64,000 nucleotides of DNA, taken from NCBI RefSeq assembly GCF_004337985.1, contig NW_021940918.1:2522169-2586168 (forward strand). The letters are read 5' to 3'. The notes beneath the pieces are model-generated. The model made no database searches. It was not told where the DNA came from and saw only the letters and a list, made by a program, of their open reading frames with translations. Position numbers and translations under genes: made by a program. Positions 10,525 to 22,100 of the stretch are shown here, piece after piece (position 1 is the stretch's first letter; every line of letters starts with the position of its first letter). This DNA comes from Pyricularia pennisetigena. Lineage: Eukaryota > Ascomycota > Sordariomycetes > Magnaporthales > Pyriculariaceae.

Positions 10525-12189
10525 ATGGCACCATTCATTCGATCTAGGGCTGTGGCCTTGGCTAGGCAGTGCAAGTCATCAAATAGACAGATAATCTTAA
10601 CAGTCTCGGTCCCAACTCCGGGCTGTGCAAGGAGGTGGTACTCTGGTAAGCCCGGCTTAACTAAGTACAGCCTACTCCGAACCCATTTCACTGACACACA
10701 AACCATAGCATCATCTCCTACGCCCGCAACTAATGAACAGGCTACCAGGCCAAGTCTAGGATCAATTAAGATCAATGGACGTGACTACCAAAAGGATTCC
10801 TGGTTTAATGTACCATCAAACGTTGTCAACGCAACATCACGGAAGCTGCATCTGCAGAAGGACCACCCCCTGGCAATAACTAGGGAAATCATTGAGAGCA
10901 AATTCCCTGCTCCCACCTTCAAGTATCACAATACCTTTGACCCCGTTGTCTCCACCTTTGAAAACTTCGACTCCCTGGGCTTTCCCGCAGACCACCCAGG
11001 CCGTGCTCGCAGTGATACCTACTATGTCAACAAGGACACACTCCTGCGGACGCATACCAGCGCCCATGAATTGGAGCTGTTCCGCCGCAATGAGAGCCAG
11101 GGCTATCTGATCAGCGCCGACGTCTACCGCCGAGATGAAATCGACAGGACCCACTACCCCATCTTCCACCAGATGGAGGGCATGCGAGTATGGGATCGGG
11201 CGCAAGTGCCTGGGGGCGACGTTGCCGCGGCGGTTTGGGCTGACTTCGAGAAACTGCCGACGCATGGAGTCAAAGTAGAGGATCCAAACCCGTTCTTCCA
11301 CCCGGAGCGTAACCCGCTTCAGGAGCAACATCACTCGCCTGCCGAAGCCGAGGCCATCTCGGCCCATCTAAAACGGTCACTTGAGCTCATGGTAGTGGAA
11401 ATCTTCACAAGAGCTCGGCAGGCCGCCAGGAAAGCCGCAGAGGACACAACGCGGAAGGCACTCGCAAAGGCTGAAAAGAAGGCAGCCAAGGCAAAGGCTG
11501 TGGGTGAGGCAGTAACCGAGCAGCCTACAATTTCAGCAGAGCCTGCTCCAGCGGTCGAAGAAGAGCCCCTCCGTATGCGCTGGGTGGAGGCATACTTTCC
11601 GTTTACCAGCCCGTCTTGGGAACTAGAAGTCTACCATGGTGGAGACTGGCTTGAGGTCCTTGGGTGTGGAGTAACCCAGCAGCATATCTACATAGAGGCT
11701 GACCAACCATCACAACTTGGCTGGGCCTTTGGTCTTGGCCTCGACCGCATTGCTATGCTGCTGTTCCAGATTCCCGACATTCGGCTCTTTTGGTCGCAAG
11801 ACGAGCGGTTCCTGTCTCAGTTCCGCGGTGTCTCAGAAAACCCGGACTTGTTGAAATTGTTCAAGCCGTTCTCTAAATACCCGGCCTGTCGAAAAGACAT
11901 CTCATTCTGGCTCAAGTCCACTTCGTCTGCCGCCGGTGGTGGTCTCGGAGGGCCAAACGATTTCCACGAGAACGATGTGATGGAGATCGTCCGCGGTGTG
12001 GCTGGTGATGTGGTTGAAGATGTACATCGCGCCGACGAGTTTGTTCACCCCAAGACTGGCAGGCGTAGCTTGTGTTACCGGATCAACTACCGAAGTCTAG
12101 AGCGCACTCTCAAAAACGAAGAGATCAACAAGCTGCATAGCCAAGTGTCCGAGGAACTGGTTCAGAGACTCGGAGTAGAAATCAGGTAG
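10525..12189 (+). CDS. MSF1: Phenylalanyl-tRNA synthetase, mitochondrial
   Basis: This is an intronless gene of 554 codons. It begins with an Arg/Ser/Ala-rich presequence (MAPFIRSRAVALARQCKSSN). The class II core follows: TSAHELELFRR and a motif-2 region through FHQMEGMRVWD, then FTSPSWELEVYHGG, and motif 3 GWAFGLGLDRIAMLLF. The C-terminal FDX-ACB anticodon-binding domain starts at FKPFSKYPACRKDISFWL and is intact to the end. This is the single-chain mitochondrial type, not the cytosolic alpha/beta enzyme. Between motif 2 and the next core block sits an Ala/Lys/Glu-rich insert (about residues 290-350) likely to be a charged helix or linker. It charges mitochondrial tRNA-Phe in the matrix. The ATG is preceded by a pyrimidine-rich leader. 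Confidence 0.96.
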   Translation: MAPFIRSRAVALARQCKSSNRQIILTVSVPTPGCARRWYSGKPGLTKYSLLRTHFTDTQTIASSPTPATNEQATRPSLGSIKINGRDYQKDSWFNVPSNVVNATSRKLHLQKDHPLAITREIIESKFPAPTFKYHNTFDPVVSTFENFDSLGFPADHPGRARSDTYYVNKDTLLRTHTSAHELELFRRNESQGYLISADVYRRDEIDRTHYPIFHQMEGMRVWDRAQVPGGDVAAAVWADFEKLPTHGVKVEDPNPFFHPERNPLQEQHHSPAEAEAISAHLKRSLELMVVEIFTRARQAARKAAEDTTRKALAKAEKKAAKAKAVGEAVTEQPTISAEPAPAVEEEPLRMRWVEAYFPFTSPSWELEVYHGGDWLEVLGCGVTQQHIYIEADQPSQLGWAFGLGLDRIAMLLFQIPDIRLFWSQDERFLSQFRGVSENPDLLKLFKPFSKYPACRKDISFWLKSTSSAAGGGLGGPNDFHENDVMEIVRGVAGDVVEDVHRADEFVHPKTGRRSLCYRINYRSLERTLKNEEINKLHSQVSEELVQRLGVEIR

Positions 12190-14706
12190 CCGGCTATGAT
12201 GTCAGGCAAACCTTTGCTGTTTGTCGATCATGCCAAGTTGAGGATTATCGTGGAGAAACACTTTCGGTGTGCGGCAGTGTTTTCGAAGAGACGAGCCGGT
12301 GGCTGAGCAGTGTGAAAGTTGATTCGTTTTCATCCCATTCTACTGGCATTGACAGCCAGTCGAGATCCCTTGTACCTTTCACATTTGTTACAGTAATGTT
12401 TGTTTCGATATATGTAACATGTAATATTACTTTGTACGATTAAACAACTGTGCCTATGGATTAATGCAGGGTAGGTGGGATGTTAAAACTGTTAAGACCC
12501 TTCCTATTATTGAGCTGTCTCTATGTCATGATTGGCGGGGATGTGGTGGTTTGGGCTTCTGATTTAACCTTCGCGATTCTGGCACAGCCACCTTCGTTTG
12601 ACATCGGCCTCGCAAGGAATCTCCCATGAAGCAGCTCCGTCGTATCATCCAGGCAATCACTGAACCGGCCCGAGGTCGCGTCAACGATTGAGCCTATGGC
12701 GCATAGGAACAGGACCAATGCCTTTTTCTTGTTGCTTTGGCTCGCGGCAAACTTCAAAACGTGGCAGTGTGAACCTAGGACGTTGCAAATCTTGGCAGCA
12801 TGTCAAGTGCGGATGAATTTCACAGCAACAAGAATTTTGCGAGTTTACCAGATAGTCTTGAGGCAATGTATGCTCACGCCTCGAGTTGTATGATCGCGTG
12901 TTCAAATCGAACGGGCCGGAACTCTCATTATTTGTGACACATGAGCATTGCATACTTTAATGCTATGCTATGCCATGCTATGTTATGCCTCACCGAGCTG
13001 CATCGCATATTGTCTATGCCATGACACTACCGTCGCTAGCAGCTTTAGCGGCTGACTAGAATTGAAGTCAAGATCACCATTGAGAATTCTTTTGTTCTCG
13101 GTGTAGATTCTAGAACCTCGAAGGAACCGGGCAAGCGCAAGACTCCAAGACGCCGACCGATTCGGTATGTGGAGCTGCACTAGGCGATGAGTAAGGTACC
13201 GGCCAGTTGGGTGAACAAGCCTGACAAGGTAATTAGCAGTTGCTCTACAAAAAAAAGCTTGTAATGTTAATGGCGAAGCCGGTCATAATTTTAATGAATG
13301 ACTCTGCTGGTCCTGAAATGCGATCCCTGATCCCCGAGACCGAGAGGTAAACCACTATTGTTTTCTTACTGAATGAGGCTGTGTTCGGTGTCGGAACTGC
13401 TACGCATGGGAGGTAGCTCAGCAGACGAAATTAAGTGCTACGCGCCTGTGGCTTGTGGTCGAGACGTATCGCAAGCTTACATTGTCCTGAAAGATACCTG
13501 GTACTTTCCTTTCAAAGAAACAAACGAGAGGATCATTGGGATCATCAAACAAACCTTGAATGTCTCGAGGGGCTGGGGCTGTACTGTAATATGACATTAA
13601 CTACTCCAACCTGGGGTCTCATCGATTTACTTTCAATACTTGTAACATAGACTTTGGATGTAGAGGCTGTGATCGATTTGTTATCCACCGCCACTGAAGC
13701 AAGCATCGGTATGTGTTTGTTGACTGCGACGAAAAGAAGAGGGGGGAAATAATGTTGAGATTAGATTGGAATGAGGCTTAGTTTTGGTATTGCTACACTT
13801 GATCCGATGCAAATTTGGGCGCAGCTGGATTCAATTTACCAGCAAAACCTGACAGACGTATACCAAATTAAATGGGGAGGAAATGTAAGGCTTTGCTTGG
13901 AGTGGCGAGCTGACCAAACATCAGCGGGACAAGAGCAAAAAATCGTTACCGAACGAGCTTCATCTGATTCAATGCTTGTGGATCTCTGTTTTCTTGGGGC
14001 TTGGCAAGTCGTGGGCGTTCTGGGAGGCAAAATCTTATGGGTGTTTTGGCCATCGTCGGAACTGCACCAAGGATGACAATTTTTCCGCAAGCTTGGCAAG
14101 AACGAATGAACGTCCGAGTGAAGCCGATACTGGGGAGCACAGCCTTCTTTCATCACCACCTACCCCGTTGGGTAAGGTACACCAGCTCGTACACTGGACT
14201 GCACGAGTCTGGGCGCTGTACCCGCCACTACGATGGACCCACTAAGCCCACCACGCGGCCTCCAAGCCCGCCTGACTGACAGACGACCGTCTTTACAATG
14301 CTGGCGCAGCAACAGGCCCGTGGCCACTCCCCGGTACGTTTCACAGCCTGCTCGGCTTCTGCCAACCGTCTGTTTCGTACCTCGATGAAGGATGCATATA
14401 TCTATGGCTTGCCGCTGCATCCATCCTCCAACCGTTTGACTTGATTGCTCAGCTCAACAACAGAAAACCAAACTAATAACAACCGATCCAACAAAATCCA
14501 AATATTACACACAAAATCATCTTGTTCACAACCAAGAAACGCCAAGAGACTACACAGTTACACTATCTTGCCTTACCATCAAACTTTACTTGGTACTTTA
14601 AGTCAACCATTTACACCCCGCTTGTTACAATCAATCTACGACGTGCGCTTTTGGCAACCCCTGCAATCTCCAATATTCAACTTATACATTACACACAATC
14701 GGCATC
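12190..14706. other. 2.5 kb gene-free stretch upstream of RCN1
   Basis: This is the second-longest gap in the window. It has a short tandem TATGC-type repeat at about 12959-12988 and calcineurin-response-like motifs at 13375-13671 (listed separately). Close to 14706 it has an A/C-rich leader typical of a long fungal 5' UTR. Small open frames (for example 13373-13594 and 13771-14076, both plus) have no recognisable domain and no splice partners, so I do not call them. Confidence 0.5.
13375..13671 (+). promoter_or_regulatory. Cluster of Crz1/calcineurin-response-like motifs upstream of RCN1
   Basis: GAGGCTGTG occurs exactly twice, at 13375-13383 and 13663-13671, and GGGGCTGGG lies between them at 13569-13577. 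GAGGCTG is the yeast calcineurin-dependent response core, and GGGGCTGGG fits the filamentous-fungal CrzA consensus as I remember it. The target gene encodes a calcineurin regulator, a known feedback target in yeast. The sites are 1.0-1.3 kb from the ATG, so function is an inference. Confidence 0.35.
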
Positions 14707-15489
14707 ATGTCGCAAGACGATATCAGGCCATCGCTGCCTACGCGCACCTCCTCAACTTCCAGCGTATCGCGCAAGTCCAATCTCAGCCTCGACCTGTCAA
14801 GCCTGCCGCCTTTGACACAACCCGTGACACCGACCAACACCCTGCTCTTCACCAACCTTCTGGACCGCGACATCTTCCGCCCTGACAACCTTGAGACCAT
14901 TCGCAACCTCGTCGCAAAAGCCGCGCCGATACATTCTTTTGCACCCCTCAAGTCTTTTGCGCGCATCGTGATTTCTTTCTTCTCCGAGGAGGATGCCATC
15001 GCCGTCCGTCGGGTCTGGGATGGCGAGGCCATCATGGGTGCGAACTGCAATGTCTACTTTGGCCGCCCAACCCCACTAGATGTCAAGGAAGACCACCTCG
15101 CCCTGCCCGACGCCGGAAAGCTCTTCTTCATCTCGCCGCCGCCGTCGCCACCCCACGACTGGGAGATGAGGCTGGAGGATGCCCCAAACAAGCTGGTGCA
15201 CGCTGAGGATCTGGCAGAGGCTTTGGCCAAGCTACACCACAACAAGGACGCCTCCGCCCTCAGCGGAGTTCAGACCCCCATCTCGCCCACTGGAGCCAAC
15301 ACCAGGAGTCGCAGCTCTACGCTCATCTTCCAGCCCGGTCAGGACGGCGCCTCTCCCGAGCTGCCCGCTATTGCTATTTGCGACATGACCGACGAGCCCG
15401 ATGATGCATTCATAAGCCCCATCGATGTACCAAAGCCAATCTTGGCCCATACGGCACGCCCCCCTGTTGAGCTTATGCACGCAGCTTGA
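14707..15489 (+). CDS. RCN1: Calcipressin, regulator of calcineurin
   Basis: This is an intronless gene of 260 codons. A degenerate RRM-like domain runs from about residue 44 (NTLLFTNL) to 120 (NVYFGRP). It is followed by the family's defining calcineurin-binding block FISPPPSPPHDW (residues 141-152). Near the C-terminus PAIAIC (220-225) resembles a PxIxIT docking motif. Serines in the SPPPSPP block are the expected phosphorylation sites in this family. The protein binds and modulates the Ca2+/calmodulin phosphatase calcineurin in the cytoplasm. The first 40 residues are Ser/Thr-rich and disordered. The length is typical of Pezizomycotina members. The upstream region carries motifs resembling calcineurin-response elements, consistent with a feedback loop. 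Confidence 0.95.
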   Translation: MSQDDIRPSLPTRTSSTSSVSRKSNLSLDLSSLPPLTQPVTPTNTLLFTNLLDRDIFRPDNLETIRNLVAKAAPIHSFAPLKSFARIVISFFSEEDAIAVRRVWDGEAIMGANCNVYFGRPTPLDVKEDHLALPDAGKLFFISPPPSPPHDWEMRLEDAPNKLVHAEDLAEALAKLHHNKDASALSGVQTPISPTGANTRSRSSTLIFQPGQDGASPELPAIAICDMTDEPDDAFISPIDVPKPILAHTARPPVELMHAA

Positions 15490-16769
15490 GCATCATACTT
15501 GGGTAACTCTTCATAATACTATTATTACCTGCTTTTTGGCAGCGACGGGCAACAGAACACTGCCGAGAAAGACGGTCTCAACTCAAACAAACCCCAGGAA
15601 GCAGCGGTGGTGGTCGAGTTCTGCTTGTTGATGAGATATCCATGTCTCGCGCAGAGCGTTTTGTGGATTCCAGCGTTGGCATGAGAAGCGCCTGCAACTG
15701 GATGCGCTTCGTACAGATCTTGAGACGAATGAGTGTTCTCTTGGATTCAGAGGACTGTGTTGAATTAGGAACTTGTTGCAATCGAGATCAGGAGTTAATA
15801 GGGTGCCATACGGATACGGGTTGGTCATGGGGAAATCAGGTTAGACCAGATACTGAAATTATGCGAAACGATTGATACCACAAATAAAAAAAGATGCTGC
15901 TACTCATGAAGCACATAGATCGGACAACTGTTCCAAGAATTCAAGGCTAACCGCGCATCGCGTGCCTAGGATGAGAGTCGACATATTACGTACCTAGATA
16001 GCTACCCAGCTAAAGTCCCGCGTCGATTAGTTAAAAACATACATGCTACTTATCCATTTCCGGTGGGAACAGTCTTTGGCGTGCCTGCCCCTTGCCAATC
16101 CAGCACGAAAAGCTCGGTAAAGATGGCGCGCATTGGCGAAATCAGTTCTGTCGGTGGGAGACCGTCTTCCTACTTCCGCGTGTCCTTGCATTAGTTGGGG
16201 GCTATAATAGAGCAACGAGCTGCCGGAGGCCCTTCCGTTCTTCGACTCTTGATGCTCCGTAGTGACCTGATAAGGCCCTCTGTTGCTATGCATAATGGCA
16301 TCTAAATATCTAGATCGTTGTTTATTCAGCGGAGCCTTTGTTGCTTGCGCTAATAGCAATACACCGTCCTTCAACCTTTGTCCTCATGCTCCAATGGCAG
16401 CCTGCATACAAGTATTGTACGCCGCAACTCATCTCGTTCATTAATCATCGGCAAAAAAAAAAAAAAAAAAAAAGCTACAAAAAAACCCAGCTTCTTTGAG
16501 CTGCTCATCCGTTGTCGCCATTCAGGCCGTTCAAAAGTAGATGCAATGGTCATCCAATGATCATCCCTCCCTCTCGTCTTTCTCCTCGCCTGACGTCGCG
16601 TCGGAGGCTTGGCTTTGCGTCTGGTGGCCACAAAGTCGGCCTAAAAAAAAAAAAAAAAAAAAAAGAAAAAGCAGAAAGTATAGTTATAACTGAGCCCCTG
16701 CCAAGACCCTAGACCGTGCTGATAAAAAGTGAAATCGATCTCTGAACTGGGCGGAATCCTTATCATTGG
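15490..16769. other. Convergent 3' flanks of RCN1 and HYM1
   Basis: This 1.3 kb gap contains two long A tracts, 16453-16473 and 16643-16664, about 170 bp apart. No coding frame or RNA gene is recognisable, and I see no flanking direct repeat that would mark a retroposed copy. Confidence 0.5.
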
Positions 16770-18107
16770 TCACCTCCCCTGAGGTGGCACAGGCGAAGCA
16801 GGCATGTTGCGAATCTGTTTGATAAGAAATTCTCGTTCGTCGATGAATTGCTCATCATCGGTTCGATCCTCGAGGAAATGGGACAGGAAGTTGAGGAGTT
16901 TGTCCTTGTTCATGATGAGGATACGTTGCACGGGAATTGACTTGTTTGGGTTGGCCACAAACACCTTGAAGACATGGAAGCCCTCGTACTGTACCATCTT
17001 GCGGTCGTCACGCAACAAGTTCATGCAAATTTTGAGATGCTCGCCCGAGGCTACATACTCCGTCATGACCGAGTAATTGGACCGATCCAACAATATCTCT
17101 CCCAGCAGCTTTATGGACTGTCTCTTGGTCACGTAGCTGCTAGACTGGACTAAAACCGTGTTGTACTTGCTGCAAAAGAGGTCGAAGTTGACTCGGAGAT
17201 AGTGTGGCACCACCTCCTTTTGTTTGGTGAGAATTTCCTTGAGGCATGTTAGTCCCGGATCGTGGTCCAAAACATTCGCAGGCCTGTTGAATGGTGTTGC
17301 TCACCCTGAAAGTTGTAAAGGCATCAGCAGAAACCTCAAACGAACCCCTGTCGATCCAGTCAAAGAACTTCCAGAACACGCCACTTCCGCTTTGCGGCCT
17401 GTCTCTGTCAATTGCCTGGAGGCCATTTACACTGGAGCCTGGCTGGTCGCCGTCGTCGTATAGTATAACTTTGCAAGCACCCTCGTGCTTCAGCACTTCC
17501 CTCAACACGGAGCCAGCGGCCGTAGCACTCTCCTTGTGATCGTATCCTCTGCACAACTCCAGCAGCACCTGAGGTCGTTGGTTGACCACCCAACTAAGTG
17601 CGATCGGGTCGCTCTTGGCCGAGGCTGATGGTGGGCGAAAGCGAAAGACAGAAGAGAAGATGAACTGGGCATCCTTCCGGGATTCAAACGGCAGTTTGTG
17701 GAGATTGACGGCCAGGGGATATAACAGGTCTTCATTGATGATACCTTCGATGAGATGGAAAACTTGGTCTGGATTACTTTCAGAGTCTTTTTGCAGACAA
17801 GCAACGGTGTTCCCGCATGTCAGCTGTTGCCCAGTCTAGTTGCTAGGCTGTCTGGGAACACACATACCATGTGTACCCTGGAGTATGAGCTTCATCTGGT
17901 TGAGTACTTTGGAAAGCTCATCGGCCTGATTTCCGGTGCGGCTGTTAGCCAGAAGTGCCTCCACCGCGGGTATCCTTAGGGAGTGTAGGCCTCGAAGCCA
18001 TTTACCTTTGCCGCTGGACCGTCCAATTTTGTTACATTCTCGCGCGCTTGTTTCGGCAAATCAATGGTATTCGTTCGAGATTTTCCCCTCAAAAAAGAGT
18101 ACACCAT
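16770..18107 (-). CDS. HYM1: Hym1, MO25-family scaffold of the RAM/NDR kinase pathway
   Basis: Exons (minus) are 18107-18006, 17925-17868, 17786-17305 and 17237-16770, giving 369 residues. All introns are GT...AG with CTAAC or CTGAC branch-like sites near the acceptor. The chain reads as one MO25 helical-repeat protein: VLNQMKLILQG, then NLHKLPFESRKDAQFIF, ELCRGYDHKESATAAG, FWKFFDWIDRGSFEV, SNSYVTKRQ-like SSSYVTKRQSIKLLGEILLD, MVQYEGFHVFKVFVANPNKS and DEREFLIKQIRNMP. In fungi Hym1 (HymA) activates the germinal-centre kinase upstream of the Cbk1/COT-1 NDR kinase and is needed for polarity, cell separation and conidiophore development. Another member of this network, SOG2, lies 40 kb away. It is divergent from ILS1. 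Confidence 0.95.
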
Positions 18108-19191
18108 TGTTTCTAGCTGGCCTCCGGGCCTGTTTGTCCGAAAAGACCTATGCCAGCCGACGCCTATGTCTCTGAGACGCCGAAAATATGCGCGGGGGTG
18201 GAGATGGAGCCCTATGTGAAATATCACAAGGTCAACAAGAAGACCAAATCGAATTCTCTGGGGCGATGCGACGTATAATGCGCCAGGGCGTCACGCGGCC
18301 TCGAGTCTCGGAATCGGTACAGGAGTCGGTAGGAGTCAGGTCGGTTCGAGTCGGCCGGCCGAGAGGGTGGTTAACGATAATGCAGCAAAGCAAACCAACG
18401 AATTAAGCATGTATGAATTATGGATGCGGCCGGCTAGAGCGGTAGTCAATATACGGCAGTTTACACCGCTGACCAAAGACGACGTAGCAGGAATTGCCCA
18501 ATACTTTTCTGGGCGAGTCTCGACTACAGGGCGACTAGGATGGACGGGCAGGCTTTGTTTGCATCATTTGTTTACTCCTCCTCGTCCGAAATGTTTATGG
18601 TGCACTCAGGGGGGTCGACTACTTCATAGACTACAGGGGTTTCACCCCTAGCGTGTAATCGCAGTCAATCAATTGATATATCCACCTTCCCAGTGAGACC
18701 CTGGCTTGCGAGAACCAATGTTCTTCAATGTATCGTTAGGCGCAATCTTCGCTGCTGGAGCACTCAGTGCTACCTTCGCTTTTCCGTCATGGTGGGACCG
18801 CGTCTCCACAGTCGCCTCCAGGGTATCCTGCACGCGCGCGATTTGACCCCGCGGCTTCCAATCAGCACTACCCCGCCATACGTCGTTGTAGTTGCCTGCC
18901 CGCGCGTCTGGATTTACCCATCCAGCATAAACCCAAACGCGGAAATTTTTGTGAGCAATGTAGAGATGAGTTTGTGGTGTGAGTCAAAACATATTTGCTA
19001 GAGAGAAAAAAAAAAAAAAAAAAAAAAAACTAGCCACAACAAACCCGTTGATCTACAGACACAAAGGCTCTGGAGATCTTTCAGACATCGTTAACCGCAC
19101 CTTCTCCCTCTGACTTTCGGAAAAACTATCTTGAGAGAGTGATAAACAAGTTTGAGAGTGTCCATCTGGGCCAGTGTTGCCGCCTGATAAT
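18108..19191. promoter_or_regulatory. Divergent promoter region of HYM1 and ILS1
   Basis: This is 1.08 kb between two divergent starts, with a 24-A tract at 19006-19029 close to the ILS1 leader and one Cpc1/Gcn4-type site (listed separately). Open frames here are not conserved-looking. Confidence 0.45.
18980..18986. promoter_or_regulatory. TGAGTCA, Cpc1/Gcn4-type site upstream of ILS1
   Basis: An exact TGA(G/C)TCA lies about 206 bp before the ILS1 ATG. Aminoacyl-tRNA synthetase and amino-acid biosynthesis genes are established targets of cross-pathway control in fungi. A single 7-mer can also occur by chance. Confidence 0.45.
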
Positions 19192-22100
19192 ATGTCTATC
19201 AGCTTCCCAAAGGAGGAGGAGGCGGTTATCGCCAGATGGCGCGAGATCAATGCTTTTGAGAGACAGGTATGTAAACCCTTTACTGATTTGAATTAAAAGT
19301 TAGAAATAGGTCTGCCGTTCAAAACCTCTTTTCGTCAGCCTAATATCTTTCTCCTATGCTCCAGGTCGAGCTCTCTCAAGGTCGCCCTCTGTATACCTTC
19401 TACGATGGTCCCCCTTTCGCCACTGGACTTCCTCACTATGGCCACCTACTCGCTTCTACCATCAAAGACATCATCCCTAGGTATTGGTCCATGAAGGGGT
19501 ATCACGTTGAGAGGCGGTTTGGGTGGGATACTCACGGCCTGCCGATTGAGCACGAAATCGACAAGAAGCATGGAATCTCAGGCAAGGCGGCAGTTGAGAA
19601 GTTTGGCCTTGCCAACTACAACGAGGAGTGCCGGTCTATTGTTATGCGCTACCGCGAAGAATGGAGGCATACCATCGAGCGGCTGGGTCGGTGGATCGAT
19701 TTCGACAACGACTACAAGGTGCGTGGCAGGCATACGACCCCAGGGAGGCTATGGATCTTTTAGATCCTGATTTGATCGCTGCTGGCTAACATTTGCCAGA
19801 CCATGGACCCCAAATTCATGGAATCGGAGTGGTGGGTTTTCAAGCAGCTGTTCGACAAGGGACAGGTCTACCAGGGCTTCCGTGTGATGCCATACTCGAC
19901 TGTCCTCACCACCGCTCTGAGCAACTTTGAGGCAAACCAAAATTACCAGGACGTCACAGACCCGGCCGTTGTTGTCTCTTTCCCTCTCAAGTCAGATCCA
20001 GAGACTTGCCTGCTTGCTTGGACAACAACACCCTGGACATTGCCATCCAACCTTGGTTTGGCAGCACACCCTGATTTCGAGTACGTCAAGATCCGCGACG
20101 AAAAGTCCGGCAAGAACTACATTCTCCTGGAAAAATTGATGGGAACTTTGTACAAGGATCCCAAGAAAGCCAAGTTCCAAATCCTTCAGAAGATCAGGGG
20201 CAAGGATATGCTTGGATGGGAATATGAGCCTTTGTTTGACTACTTCTACGAGGAGTTCAAGGACACCGCATTCCGCGTCCTGAACGCAACCTATGTTACT
20301 GACGATGGCGGTGTCGGTATCGTTCACCAGGCTCCAGCTTTCGGTGAAGATGATTACAATGTTGCATCTGAAGCAGGTATCATCAACGAGAACCGGCCAC
20401 CGGCAGACCCTGTCAACGAGACAGGCCACTTCACCGACAAGGTCCGCGACTTTGCGGGAATGCACGTCAAAGAAGCCGACAAACATATCATCAAATACCT
20501 GAAAGGCACAGGGCGCTTGGTAGTCGACTCGCAACTCAAGCACTCTTACCCCATGTGCCCAAGATCTGACACCCCTCTTATTTACCGCGCCGTTCCTTCA
20601 TGGTTTGTTCGCATCCCGGAGATCGTACCGAAGATGCTCGAGAATATCGAGACGCAGCATTGGGTCCCAAGTTTCGTCAAGGAGAAACGCTTTGCCAGCT
20701 GGATCGCAAATGCGAGGGACTGGAACGTATCGCGCAACAGGTATTGGGGCACACCTATCCCGCTCTGGGTCAGTGATGACCTTGAGGAGAGGGTATGTGT
20801 TGGCAGTGTTGAGGAGCTCAAGCAGCTCAGTGGTTACGAGGGAGAAATCACCGATCTACACCGACACCACATCGATCACATCACCATCCCTAGCAAGCAG
20901 GGCAAGGGCGTTCTGAAGCGTATCGAGGAGGTCTTTGATTGCTGGTTTGAGTCCGGTTCCATGCCTTACGCCAGCCAACACTATCCATTTGAAAATGTCG
21001 AAAAATTTGCGAAATCATTTCCCGGTGATTTCATTGCCGAAGGTCTTGATCAGACGCGTGGATGGTTTTACACAATGCTGGTTCTCGGCACTCATCTTTT
21101 CGGTGTTGCACCATTCAAAAACTGTGTGGTGAACGGAATTGTGCTGGCCGAGGATGGAAAGAAAATGTCGAAGCGGCTCAAGAATTACCCAGCGCCTGAC
21201 ATCGTCATGGACAAATATGGATCTGATGCGCTGCGATTATATCTAATCAACTCTCCCGTAGTGCGGGCGGAACCACTTCGTTTCAAGGAAACTGGCGTGA
21301 AGGAAGTTATTCAGAGAGTCCTGCTACCATTCTGGAACAGCTACAAATTCTTTGAGGGACAAGTCGCTCTCTTGAAGAAGGCTGAAGACAAAGATTACAT
21401 GTGGAATCCCACTGCAGAATCCTCAAACGAGAACGTGATGGACCGCTGGATCTTGGCCAGCTGTCAAAGCCTTCTTGAGTTCGTGAACGAAGAGATGAAG
21501 CGTAAGTGTTGTTTTCTTTGTTTCGTTGTCCGTCGAAAACCGCGAACTGGGATTAACAATGACAGACTACCGGCTTTACACCGTCGTGCCCCGCTTACTG
21601 GGCCTTATTGACAACACGACGAACTGGTACATTCGTTTCAACCGTAAGCGTCTCAAGGGCGAGAATGGCGTCGAAGATACCGTGCACGCGCTCAACACCC
21701 TCTTCGAGGTGTTGTTTACCCTCTGCAAGGGACTCGCTCCGTTCACGCCTTTCATTACGGAAACAATCTACCAGAAGCTGGCACCTTTCATCCCCAAAGA
21801 CCTGCCCAAGGAGTTGCAGAGCAACGACATGAGGAGTGTTCACTTTTTGCCGTTCCCGACTGTTCGGCAAGAGCTGTTTGACCCGGTGGTTGAGCGCAAA
21901 GTCGGGCGTATGCAGAAGGTCATTGAGCTTGCTAGAGTGTCTCGTGAGAGGAGAGCCATCGGCTTGAAAACGCCACTCAAGACACTGATAGTTATACACC
22001 ATAGCCAACAGTACCTGGACGATGTAAAATCGCTTCAGGGCTACATTAGCGAGGAGCTCAACATACGGGATCTGGTTTTAACGTCAGATGAGGCCAAATA

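Noticed and set aside
16453..16664. Two A tracts 170 bp apart as a possible SINE-like insertion
   Set aside because: No target-site duplication and no Pol III box between them could be seen. Simple homopolymers are common in this window.
18335..18365. GGTTCGAGTC resembling a tRNA B box
   Set aside because: There is no matching A box or cloverleaf pairing at the right distance. Other B-box-like strings (near 12900, 40930 and 45425) fail the same test.
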